A stretch of DNA of 64,000 nucleotides from Salegentibacter sp. (GTDB lineage Bacteria > Bacteroidota > Bacteroidia > Flavobacteriales > Flavobacteriaceae). Where the stretch lies: positions 4,094,514-4,158,513 of the forward strand of contig CP051246.1 in the NCBI GenBank assembly GCA_017795085.1, in the 5' to 3' direction. This document shows positions 49,620-59,065 of this stretch, piece by piece. A program made the translations under genes and the position numbers. Below the pieces are notes generated by a model. It made no database searches and was not told where the DNA came from. It saw only the letters and a list, made by a program, of their open reading frames with translations. Numbering within the stretch: the first letter of the stretch is position 1; each line of letters begins with the position of its first letter.

Positions 49620-51410
49620 GTGAAAGTTTTTAGTAAAAAGCCAGGTCCTATTCAAAGTAAGATACTGCAGAAAGTACAAAACACATCCTTTCTCTTAAGT
49701 ATCTTAGGAATTACCGTTTTAATTTTTGAGGTAGGTTTCCTGCATAAGGATATTAGTGAAGGTTTTTTTAGCCTTTTTTATTTCATAATACTGGCATTAG
49801 GACTTATCATAATTCTTTTTCGATACTTTTTTGAAAATGATAGGCCATCAAAAAAAGTACGTTTCTTCGATGTCTTTTTATTACTGCTATACTGTTTACT
49901 CCTACTTTCCCAAATTAATTTTTTAAGAGAGCAATTAAATTTGTTTCATCTATTTAATAAAATGGGGTGGGTATACCTGGGACTTATCCTTTATTGCATT
50001 CGGGAATTTTCAGCCACTAATATTAATCTAGACAGTAAACACCTAAACCCTGCACGTTTATTTATTGGAAGTTTTATCCTGATTATTTTTATTGGGACAT
50101 TACTTTTATTGTTACCTAAAGCTACGCACAGTGGGATATCAGCAGTAGATGCTTTATTTACTGCCACCAGTGCGGTTTGCGTTACCGGGTTAATCGTGGA
50201 AGATACCGGCACTTATTTTACGGTTTTTGGTCAGGGAATTATTGCAGCACTGATTCAACTAGGTGGATTGGGAATTATGACTTTTGCCAGCTATTTCAGC
50301 TATTTTTTTCGTGGAAAAGCCAGCTATGAAAATCAGCTGGTTTTAAAGGATATTAGCAACACAGAAAAATTAAGTGAAGTTTTTAGCGTATTAAAAAAGA
50401 TTCTGTTGCTTACGTTCGGGATTGAATTTATAGGAGCTATACTTATCTTTTTTTCAGTAAAAAAGAGCCTTTTTGATAGTTTTTCAGCACAAGTGTTTTT
50501 CTCGATTTTTCATAGTATTTCAGGGTTTTGTAATGCTGGGTTTTCTACCCTGGAAAACAGTTTATATGAACCCGGTTTTCGATTTAACTATCCGCTTCAC
50601 CTTATTATTGCCGGCTTATTTATTCTGGGGGGAATAGGATTTCCGATATTACTAAACCTTTATAAATACTTGAAATATTATATCAACAGGAAATTTCAGA
50701 AAATTAAAAGCCCCCATCAAATACAATATGTGCCCTGGGTACTGAATCTAAACTCGAGAATTGTACTGGCTATGACTACTGTTTTATTGATTACTGGAAG
50801 TATATTGTTTTATATTTTTGAAGCCGATAACACCCTTGCCGAACATTCAGGGTTTGGAAAAGTGTTTACTGCATTTTTTGGCGCGGCCACTCCAAGAACA
50901 GCCGGATTTAATTCTATAGATATTTCAGCACTTAATTTTTCTACGTTAATGATTATTTTTTTATTGATGTGGATTGGTGCTTCCCCAGCATCAACTGGTG
51001 GCGGGATAAAAACAAGTACTTTTGCCGTAGCAACCCTTAATATTTTAAGCCTGGCTCGCGGGAAAAACCGCATTGAAGTTTTTAAAAGAGAAATATCCCC
51101 AATTTCCATAAACCGGTCGTTTGCAATTATGTCACTTTCATTAATGGCCATTGGTTTTGCGGTTTTCCTAATTGCCTCGTTCGATTCAGAAAAGGATTTA
51201 CTAACTATCGCATTCGAAGTTTTTTCGGCTTACAGTACTGTGGGTTTAAGTTTGGGAATTACCGATCAATTAAGTACAGCTTCCAAACTGGTGATAATCG
51301 CAACGATGTTTGTAGGAAGGGTTAGCATGCTTACGTTTATGATAGCGCTGTTAAGGAGCGTAAAACACTTAAATTATCGCTATCCTTCTGAAGAAATTTT
51401 AATTAACTAA
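49620..51410 (+). CDS. trkH: TrkH/KtrB-type potassium transporter
   Basis: A 596-residue membrane protein from GTG 49620. The four pore-loop repeats are visible: FTATSAVCVTGLIVED (near 180), FHSISGFCNAGFSTLE (near 295), FFGAATPRTAGFNSID (near 420) and VFSAYSTVGLSLGITD (near 540), each with the selectivity-filter Gly. An extra N-terminal 4-helix region of about 130 residues precedes the core. It should import potassium, driven by membrane potential or sodium/proton. trkA begins 4 bp after its stop. Confidence 0.93.
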   Translation: MKVFSKKPGPIQSKILQKVQNTSFLLSILGITVLIFEVGFLHKDISEGFFSLFYFIILALGLIIILFRYFFENDRPSKKVRFFDVFLLLLYCLLLLSQINFLREQLNLFHLFNKMGWVYLGLILYCIREFSATNINLDSKHLNPARLFIGSFILIIFIGTLLLLLPKATHSGISAVDALFTATSAVCVTGLIVEDTGTYFTVFGQGIIAALIQLGGLGIMTFASYFSYFFRGKASYENQLVLKDISNTEKLSEVFSVLKKILLLTFGIEFIGAILIFFSVKKSLFDSFSAQVFFSIFHSISGFCNAGFSTLENSLYEPGFRFNYPLHLIIAGLFILGGIGFPILLNLYKYLKYYINRKFQKIKSPHQIQYVPWVLNLNSRIVLAMTTVLLITGSILFYIFEADNTLAEHSGFGKVFTAFFGAATPRTAGFNSIDISALNFSTLMIIFLLMWIGASPASTGGGIKTSTFAVATLNILSLARGKNRIEVFKREISPISINRSFAIMSLSLMAIGFAVFLIASFDSEKDLLTIAFEVFSAYSTVGLSLGITDQLSTASKLVIIATMFVGRVSMLTFMIALLRSVKHLNYRYPSEEILIN

Positions 51411-51414
51411 TACT

Positions 51415-52122
51415 ATGAAATACATAATAATCGGTCTGGGAAATTTTGGAGCTTCCCTCGCACAAAAGCTTACTGAAATGGGAAATGAAGTAATAGGGGT
51501 AGATAATAATATGGCCCGGGTAGAAGCTATAAAAGAAAAAATCACTCACGCGGTAAACGTCGATGCCACCGATGTGAGTGCAGTGAACAACCTTCCCCTT
51601 AAAGATACCGATATTGTTATTGTGGGTATTGGCGAAGATAAAGGTGCTAATATTATGGCCACGGCGCTTATGAAACAGCAGCACGTAAAACGGCTAATCA
51701 GCAGGGCTGTATCCTCCCTACAACAAACCGTACTGGAAGCTATGGGTGTTGATGAAATTATTCATCCCGAAGAAGAGACCGCCGAGCGTTGGGCTAAAAA
51801 GCTTAACCTCCAAGGCGTTGTAGATTCCTTTGAGGTAACAGGGAATTATAGCATTGTAGAAACAGAAGTTCCCAAAGAATATGATGGACGCTGCCTTGAG
51901 GAAATTGGATTAAAACGTAACCATAATATTATCGTTCTCACTACCATAAAAACTTCTGAGGAAAAAAATAGCATGGGAACTATAAAAACAACACCGCATG
52001 TTCAGGATGTGGCCTCGGGTAAAACCGTCCTGCACTTCGGGGATATTATGGTCATATATGGAAATAATAAAGACATCAAAAAATTGCTGATGGAGCATCG
52101 TAATTATTCCAAATCCAAATAG
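51415..52122 (+). CDS. trkA: TrkA/KtrA-type potassium uptake regulatory subunit
   Basis: A 235-residue cytoplasmic protein. The N-terminal RCK domain has YIIIGLGNFGASLAQKLTEM (GxGxxG) and the second-strand acidic residue in VIGVDNN, binding NAD or ATP. A C-terminal TrkA_C domain (YSIVETEVPKEYDGRCLEEI ... GDIMVIYGNN) follows. It gates the TrkH channel. It is the last gene of the potassium operon. Confidence 0.93.
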   Translation: MKYIIIGLGNFGASLAQKLTEMGNEVIGVDNNMARVEAIKEKITHAVNVDATDVSAVNNLPLKDTDIVIVGIGEDKGANIMATALMKQQHVKRLISRAVSSLQQTVLEAMGVDEIIHPEEETAERWAKKLNLQGVVDSFEVTGNYSIVETEVPKEYDGRCLEEIGLKRNHNIIVLTTIKTSEEKNSMGTIKTTPHVQDVASGKTVLHFGDIMVIYGNNKDIKKLLMEHRNYSKSK

Positions 52123-52312
52123 TGTAATTTATCTAAATAATTAAAATGAAAAGTGAAAAGCAAGAGGAAAATCTACGAAATATTACAAATTTTCAGCATC
52201 TCTCTTTTCGACAAAACCCCTGTAAAAGAGATGATTGCAAACTCAATTTGCAAAAACATCGAGAGCCATAGAAGTAATCAGCTGAATTTCAGTTACTTTT
52301 AATCGCCCGCTA
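52123..52312. other. Spacer after trkA
   Basis: 190 bp with no credible gene; a 40-residue frame starting near 52146 lacks protein features. Confidence 0.3.
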
Positions 52313-52489
52313 ATGAAAACACCCCTTGAATTTACTAAAATGGAATTTCTTTTATTAGGGATAGGCCTAGTTATAGCTTTTATTTCTGCCTGGGTAGCGG
52401 TAAAAGTATTCTTGAAGATTGTTGAAAATTATGGGTTCAAGCACTTTGGGTATTATCTTCTTTATTTAGGAATGGTATTGCCGATTTAA
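52313..52489 (+). CDS. 58-residue protein like the C-terminus of UppP
   Basis: The sequence MEFLLLGIGLVIAFISAWVA then VKVFLKIVENYGFKHFGYYL and LYLGMVLPI resembles the last two helices of undecaprenyl-diphosphatase (UppP/BacA: ...AFISGxLAIKxxLKxxKxxxFxxFGxYRIxLGxxL). No catalytic N-terminal part lies upstream. It is therefore either a decayed fragment or a small membrane protein derived from it. It overlaps the end of the GH43 gene by 4 bp on the opposite strand. Confidence 0.5.
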   Translation: MKTPLEFTKMEFLLLGIGLVIAFISAWVAVKVFLKIVENYGFKHFGYYLLYLGMVLPI

Positions 52490-53616
52490 TTTTGGAATAA
52501 AATCCCGTCATTCGGCCAACCATCCGGATCCTCAATCAAACGTTGGAGCCCAAATCTTTTTCCACTTTGATTGGCTGGGGGATTTTTTAACCAATAAGAG
52601 TATGAAATCCAGTCTGGATAGGTGCCATCCAAATCTTCACCTTTAATTATTCCGACGTGACCCCTGCCAATCCTAGTACTATTATCCCAAATAAAAGTTT
52701 GTTCCCTTTGCATCATTAATGTTCCACCACCATTGTACATATTGAGTCCATTTTTATCCAGGTAAGGGCCTCTCACGTTAGTGGACCATCCAACTCGAAC
52801 TTCGTATGTTGCATTCTCTTCATGTCCAAGACCTGTACCCCAATTAACAAAAAGCCAATATCCATTCTGCCCGTTTTTATTTCCCGGGTATATGGCACCT
52901 GCCTCTATAGCACTGCTCGCTGCATTTGATTTTCGCGCTAAATCCCACATGTTTAAAAGTGTAGGATGTCTTTTTCCATCCGGAGCCAAACGAATTAATT
53001 TAATTCCTGAAAAATGAGAACCAAAAGCCAAGAACCACTCGTTTTCATGTGTCCTAACCGGACAGGGATCCAGAGCATTATATGATTCTCCTTCCTCAGT
53101 TGAAATAACTATCCCCTGGTCAACCCAATTATACTGTGGGTCATTCGGATCAAGTGTTGTATTAGTGGCTAAGCCGACAGCGGACTTAGTACTGCCTAAG
53201 CTGGATACACAATAGTACAATCTATATTCCCCTGAAATATGATGATAAGTTATATCCGGGGCCCATGCAGCATTGATCGGGGTATAATCTGACCAAAAAT
53301 TCGGTCTTGTCGGAAAAACATCTGGCCCTGCATTCCAGATTCCACTTTCAGGATCTGAAGTCCATCTCATCCTTATTCCGCCTCCGGTAGAATACCAATA
53401 ATATTTGGAACCGCATTTTATAATGCGTGACGCATCATTTAAACCGGTTAAACCGGTTAATCCTGAGCCGGAATTTTGTTTAGAAGTTGTTGCCTCGGCA
53501 GAAGATTTAATAGTATTCTTTTCACCAAGATTTAATATATCGGAATGCTCCTCACTAAAGGTGCAACTTAAAAAAGAAAAACAGAGAACAATTATAAAAG
53601 CTATTTTCATATTCAA
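52486..53616 (-). CDS. GH43-family arabinanase-like lipoprotein
   Basis: A 376-residue lipoprotein (signal MKIAFIIVLCFSFLSC, Cys at 18). The five-bladed propeller of glycoside hydrolase family 43 is indicated by NDASRIIKCGSKYYWYSTGG (catalytic base Asp61, in place of the usual HDPS), NAAWAPDITYHH (near 116), ALDPCPVRTHENEWFLAFGS (pKa-modulating Asp), SSAIEAGAIYPG (acid Glu) and RIGRGHVGII (His). These suit an endo- or exo-acting alpha-L-arabinanase on the cell surface. No intact polysaccharide locus is adjacent; the genes next to it are decayed regulators, so it may be a leftover of a lost arabinan locus. Confidence 0.85.
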   Translation of the reverse strand: MNMKIAFIIVLCFSFLSCTFSEEHSDILNLGEKNTIKSSAEATTSKQNSGSGLTGLTGLNDASRIIKCGSKYYWYSTGGGIRMRWTSDPESGIWNAGPDVFPTRPNFWSDYTPINAAWAPDITYHHISGEYRLYYCVSSLGSTKSAVGLATNTTLDPNDPQYNWVDQGIVISTEEGESYNALDPCPVRTHENEWFLAFGSHFSGIKLIRLAPDGKRHPTLLNMWDLARKSNAASSAIEAGAIYPGNKNGQNGYWLFVNWGTGLGHEENATYEVRVGWSTNVRGPYLDKNGLNMYNGGGTLMMQREQTFIWDNSTRIGRGHVGIIKGEDLDGTYPDWISYSYWLKNPPANQSGKRFGLQRLIEDPDGWPNDGILFQN

Positions 53617-53799
53617 TATTTTAATGTAAAAAATGATTATTTCGCTTTTCTAAATTATGTATTCCAGCTCCTCGATTTCTGGACTATCATCCTAAAAACA
53701 AGGATAATTGTATAAAAAAGAGAAATTATCAGATGCAATTTTAATTAATTGCCTTAAAAATCTATCTTAAGGAGGTTTGAAAGCACAATTCCATAGATT
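53617..53799. other. Upstream region of the GH43 gene
   Basis: AT-rich non-coding region that presumably holds the GH43 promoter. No other element is recognised. Confidence 0.35.
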
Positions 53800-54115
53800 C
53801 ATTTATACTTAATATGTAATCGGCAGGAAGTCTGTTATAATTTTTTAAAAGCTCTGCTAAAATAATTCGGATCATTATAACCAACTTTATAAGCCACTTC
53901 AGAAATTAGCGTCCGCTTTGCATATATTCATAAGCTTTTTCCATATTATTTGTTGTATATAATCGGATGCATTCATTGTTAATGTTTTTTTCATTTTTAG
54001 CTTGCAAAGAAGACCCACTTAAATCCGCCCTGTTAGCTGCATCTTGGGTGTTGAACTTTAGGTCAGAATAATACTCATTAATTAAATTATTAATTTTCTT
54101 TACAAATTACATTTG
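53800..54115 (-). pseudogene. Decayed AraC-type HTH domain
   Basis: On the minus strand, with frameshifts: INNLINEYYSDLKFNTQDAA then NRADLSGSSLQ, then AYKVGYNDPNYFSRAFKK, then YNRLPADYI. This is the C-terminal DNA-binding domain of an AraC or hybrid two-component regulator. At least two frameshifts make it non-functional. It is upstream of the GH43 gene and may be its former regulator. Confidence 0.65.
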
Positions 54116-54519
54116 AGCATTGGTAGCCGGAATTTTGCTACCGGACAAAACCGGAATACGTGTGGTTTTATTTCCGAAATTTTTATAGTTTGTAAGTAGA
54201 TTTCGCACAATTAAATTCAAATTCTTCCAAATTGAATGACTTAACTAGATAAGAGTTAGCTACGACACTCAACCCTTTTATCCTATTGGATTAATTACTA
54301 AAAAAATACGCATGTGAAATTGTGAATTCTCTTCTTTGTTGATGGAAGAAGCGCCCATCATCTGTCTATTGAATATGCACCGCATTCCTGCTACATAGCT
54401 ACAATTTATGTTATGCAGGACAAAATTCAGAATGACCTGATGTATGGTGAGAAGCCCAGTAGAGCTATTGTAAGCAACTTATCCTACCGAATTCTTCGGC
54501 AAAGTCAATGATTCTGATA
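54116..54519. other. Decayed non-coding stretch
   Basis: No intact gene. A plus-strand frame in this stretch and the next (for example HHLSIEYAPHSCYIATIYVM) is antisense to, or beside, a decayed regulator and is not supported. Confidence 0.35.
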
Positions 54520-55242
54520 CGGTAAGATACTATGGACGTTTTTCCGAATTGATTAAACAACCCACTACTGCCTTTGAAGCAATGATTTCAATGTATTCAA
54601 CTGCTTTTAAAAACCGTTGGTAAGGTTTTATTTCTTTTGCAGAATATCCGAAATATTTTTTTGTTTGATTTGGATATTTCGCTCTGTTTGGTCATTATCC
54701 CTGGCAGTTGCTTTGATGGGGTCTAAAGATTTTTCTTTAAAATTTATTAATTGTTCTGCAATTGTGTCACGCTTTTGTAAATACGGGGAGCAAAATTCAA
54801 GAATGTAGTTTATTTGCCGGTTTATATTATCAATTCTATCAAGTTCATACCACAATGATTTAAAGCAATTATCACTCAGTAGTTTATCAGGATTTATTGG
54901 TGAATTTTTAGCAAGCGAAATATTGCCAAAGAACCGATAAAACGCATCGTCTTTGAAATTGGCAACCAAAATTTTTGATTGCGGTGGTAACGAATATTCA
55001 AACACTTTCCTAATACAAGACATTTGTCAATTTCTATTTGTGTATTTTGATTGGAATTGAGTAATGTTTTTGTTCCGAAATTGAAAATCAAAATGGTTTG
55101 GTAAGAAGGTAATTAAGTTTTTGTTATCTTTTTCGTTGGATTGATTTTCGGCAAAATAGAAATGAGAAAATACGTTTTCATAGTCTGCCGGAACAGCTAT
55201 TCTGAAATTGTTGTATGTTTGTATCCGTCCGTCTAAGTGCAT
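54520..55242 (-). pseudogene. Decayed AraC-family regulator with DUF6597-like sensor domain
   Basis: Three minus-strand frames together rebuild a regulator: NNFRIAVPADYENVFSHFYF (55242-55100), then IMIFNFGTKTLLNSNQNTQI (to about 54990), then SLPPQSKILVANFKDDAFYR and LLSDNCFKSLWYELDRIDNI (55023-54628), then YFGYSAKEI and RFLKAVEYIEIIASKA. This matches the sensor-plus-HTH layout of AraC regulators with a DUF6597-type N-terminus. At least three frameshifts have inactivated it. Confidence 0.65.
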
Positions 55243-55293
55243 CTTTTCTGCAACCTCTTTAGATTATCATTTAGCAGTCTAAATATACTTAAA

Positions 55294-55558
55294 ATGACTC
55301 GATCTTCTACCTCAGAAATGCGTAAGCTGATAGCCAGCTGTTATGAATCAGAACAAAGCCAAACTGCATTTGCCCCTGCCCATGGAATTAGCAAAGGAAA
55401 ACTATCCTATTGGGTAAACAAGTTTCTCAAGGAGGAAAGCAAAAACCCCTTAAAAAGTAATTTGTTTCTTTATCGGCCACCTTTCTTCCCAGCCAATATC
55501 CTCCCGGAGTATGCACATCCGGTTAGGCAATGGTATAGAAATTGAAATTCCCCTGTAA
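55294..55558 (+). pseudogene. IS66-type TnpA (Orf1) remnant
   Basis: ATG 55294 gives MTRSSTSEMRKLIASCYESE, then FAPAHGISKGKLSYWVNKFL, the small HTH orf of IS66 elements. It then shifts frame: the matching end LGNGIEIEIPL is in another frame and stops at 55556-55558. The larger IS66 genes are absent, so the element is dead. Confidence 0.65.
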
Positions 55559-55761
55559 TGTTTGCTTTAAGTAGAGTTTCCTCAGAAAGTCTGATTTTTA
55601 CAAAAACTGGTTTTTTGAAATACCAACATCGTTTCTAAGGTTGTTTTTAGAGCAATAGTTAGCTTTTATACCAAACGTAGTGGTTTTTCTCAACCCTAAT
55701 TTTGATAAATTTAGCTTAAAAACAAATATTTATGTTTGTATGAGTAAGCCCTTATTAGCGT
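55559..55761. other. Spacer
   Basis: AT-rich 200 bp between IS66 debris and a terminator. No gene is seen. Confidence 0.35.
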
Positions 55762-55798
55762 AAGGCCGATCGGTATTTTTCTCCGGGCGGCCTTTTTT
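55762..55798 (-). terminator. Terminator downstream of the second susCD locus
   Basis: The stem aaggccg/cggcctt has T-rich flanks, best on the plus strand (ccttttttaa), and lies 16 bp past the minus-strand stop at 55814. It could serve both directions. Confidence 0.65.
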
Positions 55799-55813
55799 AA
55801 ACCTTGAGCCGAG

Positions 55814-57166
55814 CTAATTTGAAACAAAGAGGGCTTTAAACTCTTCAGAATTAAATATGGCATTTGCATCGTGCCCTATATTTTCAATTTCAATTTTCTG
55901 ATGATTATTTTCAGGATAAAAGGTTTCAAAATACCTAAAGATATTTCTACCACGTTCTAAGCGATTTGAGCCTAATAAAGTTGCTTCACAATCGGTCGTA
56001 TTTAACGTACCTTCTGTTGCAGTATCTTCTGTACCCAATAAATAAATTGTATTCCTGGAAATTTGTTGTTGTAATAAATCCTCCGGAGTCATACCTTCAA
56101 GATAGGATGGAGAAAAATTATAGCCATAAGGCCAGTTATTGAACCCGTCACAATCAGTAGGCGTAAAAAATTCCTGCGTATTTTCGTTATATCTCCTGTC
56201 ATCAGGGTAATAAAAATATTGATTGTTGGCCACTAGATAGCTAAATTCATATTCCGAATTATTTGATTCAGAAATATTTGCGAAAGCGTAATGTTGAACC
56301 ATAGCTGCTCCAGAACTATGCCCTGCAAAATTAATTTTTTGAAGGTTAGGAAATTTATCCTGATTTGTAAGGTATTCAATTAAATTATCGAATACGGAAA
56401 ATGAACTTATCGAGGTTTCACTGTTATCTGAATTTCCTCCTTCTCTCCAATTATTTCCCCAAAATAATTCATCGGGTTCAGCATCCGATTCAGATTTAAA
56501 AAAAGGAGAAATAATCAGTATATTTTCACGTCTATTGATATCACCCACAGAATTACTCATATATTCAAAATACTCATCGGCATTTCGGTTTTGACCATGG
56601 ACCACAAAGATGACTTCTTCAATGTTTTCCCAAATAAATTCAGGGTTGGAAATAATATCATACGAGCTATAAAATTTAAATAGGGAATTTTCTGAAATTT
56701 CAATTTCCTCCATGCAGTCACCATTCCCCGAAGTACAAGGTGTTTTAGTTTCTGTTCCTTCTTCGGTAGCAGTGAATTCTTTCATGAAAGGAGTTTCCAG
56801 CGATTCTCCATTACCTCCTATAGGTCCAGCATTAAGATTAAGAGAGTAAACTGTATTTGGATTTAAATCTGAATACGATATTATAGCTTTTGACCCGGCA
56901 TTTTGAAATGAGATTTCATATTGGGCTTCGCCCTGGGAGTTTGAAAATGAAAAAGCATTTTCAAAAGCTTCCGCATTTATATTGTGAGAAAAAGCCATTT
57001 TCACGGTGCCCTCTAATGCAATATCTTCCATATCTTCTACAAACTCAACTTCATTTATCATTGCTGAATAAATAGTTAATTCATCTGAGGGGGAGTCCTT
57101 ATCACAACTTATCATTATACTTCCTAATAAAAATATGTATAGAAACTTTATTATACTTTTTTTCAT
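55814..57166 (-). CDS. Lipoprotein with Ig-like domain and alpha/beta-hydrolase
   Basis: A 450-residue lipoprotein from ATG 57166 (KKSIIKFLYIFLLGSIMISC, Cys at 21); upstream in-frame residues precede the signal and are not used. Residues about 30-135 form a bacterial Ig-like (Big_5) domain (VKMAFSHNINAEAFENAFSF). The rest is an alpha/beta-hydrolase: EEVIFVVHGQNRNADEYFEY with oxyanion HG, INFAGHSSGAAMVQHYAF with nucleophile Ser284 in GHSSG, and a C-terminal His in ENIGHDANAIF. It is likely a surface esterase or amidase. It follows the lamin-tail lipoprotein after a terminator, last in the susCD locus. Confidence 0.8.
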   Translation of the reverse strand: MKKSIIKFLYIFLLGSIMISCDKDSPSDELTIYSAMINEVEFVEDMEDIALEGTVKMAFSHNINAEAFENAFSFSNSQGEAQYEISFQNAGSKAIISYSDLNPNTVYSLNLNAGPIGGNGESLETPFMKEFTATEEGTETKTPCTSGNGDCMEEIEISENSLFKFYSSYDIISNPEFIWENIEEVIFVVHGQNRNADEYFEYMSNSVGDINRRENILIISPFFKSESDAEPDELFWGNNWREGGNSDNSETSISSFSVFDNLIEYLTNQDKFPNLQKINFAGHSSGAAMVQHYAFANISESNNSEYEFSYLVANNQYFYYPDDRRYNENTQEFFTPTDCDGFNNWPYGYNFSPSYLEGMTPEDLLQQQISRNTIYLLGTEDTATEGTLNTTDCEATLLGSNRLERGRNIFRYFETFYPENNHQKIEIENIGHDANAIFNSEEFKALFVSN

Positions 57167-57210
57167 GTTTTCTATTTTTTTCATGATTTTCTTGTTTCTT
57201 CTAAGGAAAT

Positions 57211-57237
57211 AAAACGGGGGTAAGTTGCCCCCGTTTT
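57211..57237 (-). terminator. Internal terminator between lipoprotein genes
   Basis: A 10-bp perfect stem (aaaacggggg/cccccgtttt) with a 7-nt loop and T-run on the minus strand, 9 bp after the 57246 stop. It would lower expression of the distal hydrolase relative to the upstream operon. Confidence 0.85.
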
Positions 57238-57245
57238 GGCTAATC

Positions 57246-59039
57246 CTATTCACAAATTGGATAAATACATCCTGAATTTTGAGTAGTGGTAGAAGCCTCG
57301 GCACAATCAATTCCACCTACAGTCCAGGAACCGTCAATTTTATATCCCCAGGAGCCTGTATATTCCCAGGGCGCACCGGTTCCGTCAACATCAGCACTAC
57401 CATAGGTTTCCACCACCACTTCGTTATTAAACAATTCTATTCCATCGTCTCCATTTTGACTAACTGAGCTGTTAGATTCAAGTATGTGTTCGAACTCATC
57501 AGTACAATCTCCAAAATAAGTAGCTATGGTGCCCGGTTCTCTAGCCAGTAAAATATCATCTCCTTCTTCTACCGAGATTTCCGGAAATTCATATTCCACT
57601 CCATCGGTTCCATTACCATTGTTGGGTACACCAATACCATAAATACTTAAATCTTCAATGTCTTTAGTGGCTCTTAGATGAATGGCTTTTCCGCCATTTA
57701 CACCACTGCCATCCCATAATAAGGCTAAAACTCCTTTAAGTTCCAGCGCTTCATTACAAATTGGATATGGACAAGAAGACTCGCTGTTAAGTGTACTACC
57801 AGTACTACAATCTATTCCGCCGTAGGTCCATTCCCGGCCAACTTTGTATGCCCAGGATCCTGAATACTCCCAAATTTTGCCAGTTCCATCTACATTAGCA
57901 TTACCATATACTTCAATTATGGTTTCACTACTGTATAACTCAATGGCGTCATCTCCATTTTGACTTATGGAACTGTTGGATTCCAGAACAACTTCAAATT
58001 CTTCGCCACAATCTTCAAAATATGCGGTCAATGCCTCGGGGTTTCTGGCGATCAATACATCATCTCCTTCTTCTAAAGAAATTTCAGGGAAGGTAAATTC
58101 AGGACCATCAGAGCCCTCTCCGTTGCTGGCAACTCCCAGGCTATATAAACTTAAATCAGCAATATCCTCATTGGCCGTTACGTGAACCGCTTTGCCATCA
58201 TTGGTTCCAGATCCATCCCAGGTTAAAGCCATTACACCTTTTAAAGATAATGGAGGTAGTTCTTCTGTGATGTTTACAATAACTTCTGTGTTGTTATCGT
58301 TAGTAGCATTTTCTACGGACTCTATTGACATAATCACACTTTCATTATCGTCATTTTCCTGATCAGGGATGGTATTTAATTCAAAAGTGGTGGAAAGTTC
58401 TCCCGCCGGAATCAGCAATTCGGTTTCACTTACATTATAATCAGATTCCAAGCTTGCATTACCCGAGAATGCCAGATTTACCAGAACATCAGAATCAGTA
58501 GTTTTATCGAGTTCTGCAGTAATATTTATGGATTCTCCACTTTCACTGATTTGATCAGATTCAGCACTCAAAGTAATTACCGGAGGTACATAAGCAGCTG
58601 TTCGAAAAGTCAGGTTTATGGGATCCGGTAAAGTTTCTCCTTCGCTACCATAATCTCCTTCAGGAAGATTTAATGTATAATCTGATTCGTATTCCCATTG
58701 ATTATTAGGAGTTATGGTAATTGTGGAATTTGTATTTGAGAAGTCAAGTGAAAAATCATTATCGCCGTCAGGAGAATTAAATTGAAGAGCAGTACTTATA
58801 GCTTCGGAATTTAAATTATGTGAAAAGATAAGTGTTATCTCTGAATTCACCGGGATATTATCATCGCCTTCTTCAAGTGGTTTTTCTCCTATTTCTTGTT
58901 TTAAAATTCGAAGTACTCCATCATCTGCCGGGGTTACATCATCGTCATTTGAGCACGCTAAAAAGAAAAGTGCCAGGACGATTAAAAAACTATAATGTGT
59001 TTGTAAAGCTATTTTATAAGTTGAAATATTTTTCATCAT
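57246..59039 (-). CDS. Multidomain lipoprotein: Ig-like, Calx-beta-like, two lamin-tail domains
   Basis: A 597-residue lipoprotein (HYSFLIVLALFFLACSNDDD, Cys at 29). In order: a Big_5 Ig-like domain (residues about 60-150, LIFSHNLNSEAISTALQFNS), a Calx-beta-like domain (about 155-255, SDQISESGESINITAELDKT), and two repeats of about 150 residues each, lamin-tail (LTD)-like: LKGVMALTWDGSGTNDGKAV and LKGVLALLWDGSGVNGGKAI, each ending in a CPYPIC/CIYPIC type motif. No catalytic motif is visible. It probably binds or displays ligand at the cell surface. It is the fifth gene of the second susCD locus. Confidence 0.8.
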   Translation of the reverse strand: MMKNISTYKIALQTHYSFLIVLALFFLACSNDDDVTPADDGVLRILKQEIGEKPLEEGDDNIPVNSEITLIFSHNLNSEAISTALQFNSPDGDNDFSLDFSNTNSTITITPNNQWEYESDYTLNLPEGDYGSEGETLPDPINLTFRTAAYVPPVITLSAESDQISESGESINITAELDKTTDSDVLVNLAFSGNASLESDYNVSETELLIPAGELSTTFELNTIPDQENDDNESVIMSIESVENATNDNNTEVIVNITEELPPLSLKGVMALTWDGSGTNDGKAVHVTANEDIADLSLYSLGVASNGEGSDGPEFTFPEISLEEGDDVLIARNPEALTAYFEDCGEEFEVVLESNSSISQNGDDAIELYSSETIIEVYGNANVDGTGKIWEYSGSWAYKVGREWTYGGIDCSTGSTLNSESSCPYPICNEALELKGVLALLWDGSGVNGGKAIHLRATKDIEDLSIYGIGVPNNGNGTDGVEYEFPEISVEEGDDILLAREPGTIATYFGDCTDEFEHILESNSSVSQNGDDGIELFNNEVVVETYGSADVDGTGAPWEYTGSWGYKIDGSWTVGGIDCAEASTTTQNSGCIYPICE

Positions 59040-59065
59040 TAAGATATTTTCCGGGTTAATCTCTT

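Noticed and set aside
54340..54808. Plus-strand frames in the GH43 neighbourhood (for example VRYYGRFSELIKQPTTAFEA)
   Set aside because: They are antisense to a decayed AraC regulator whose minus-strand segments match a known family better.
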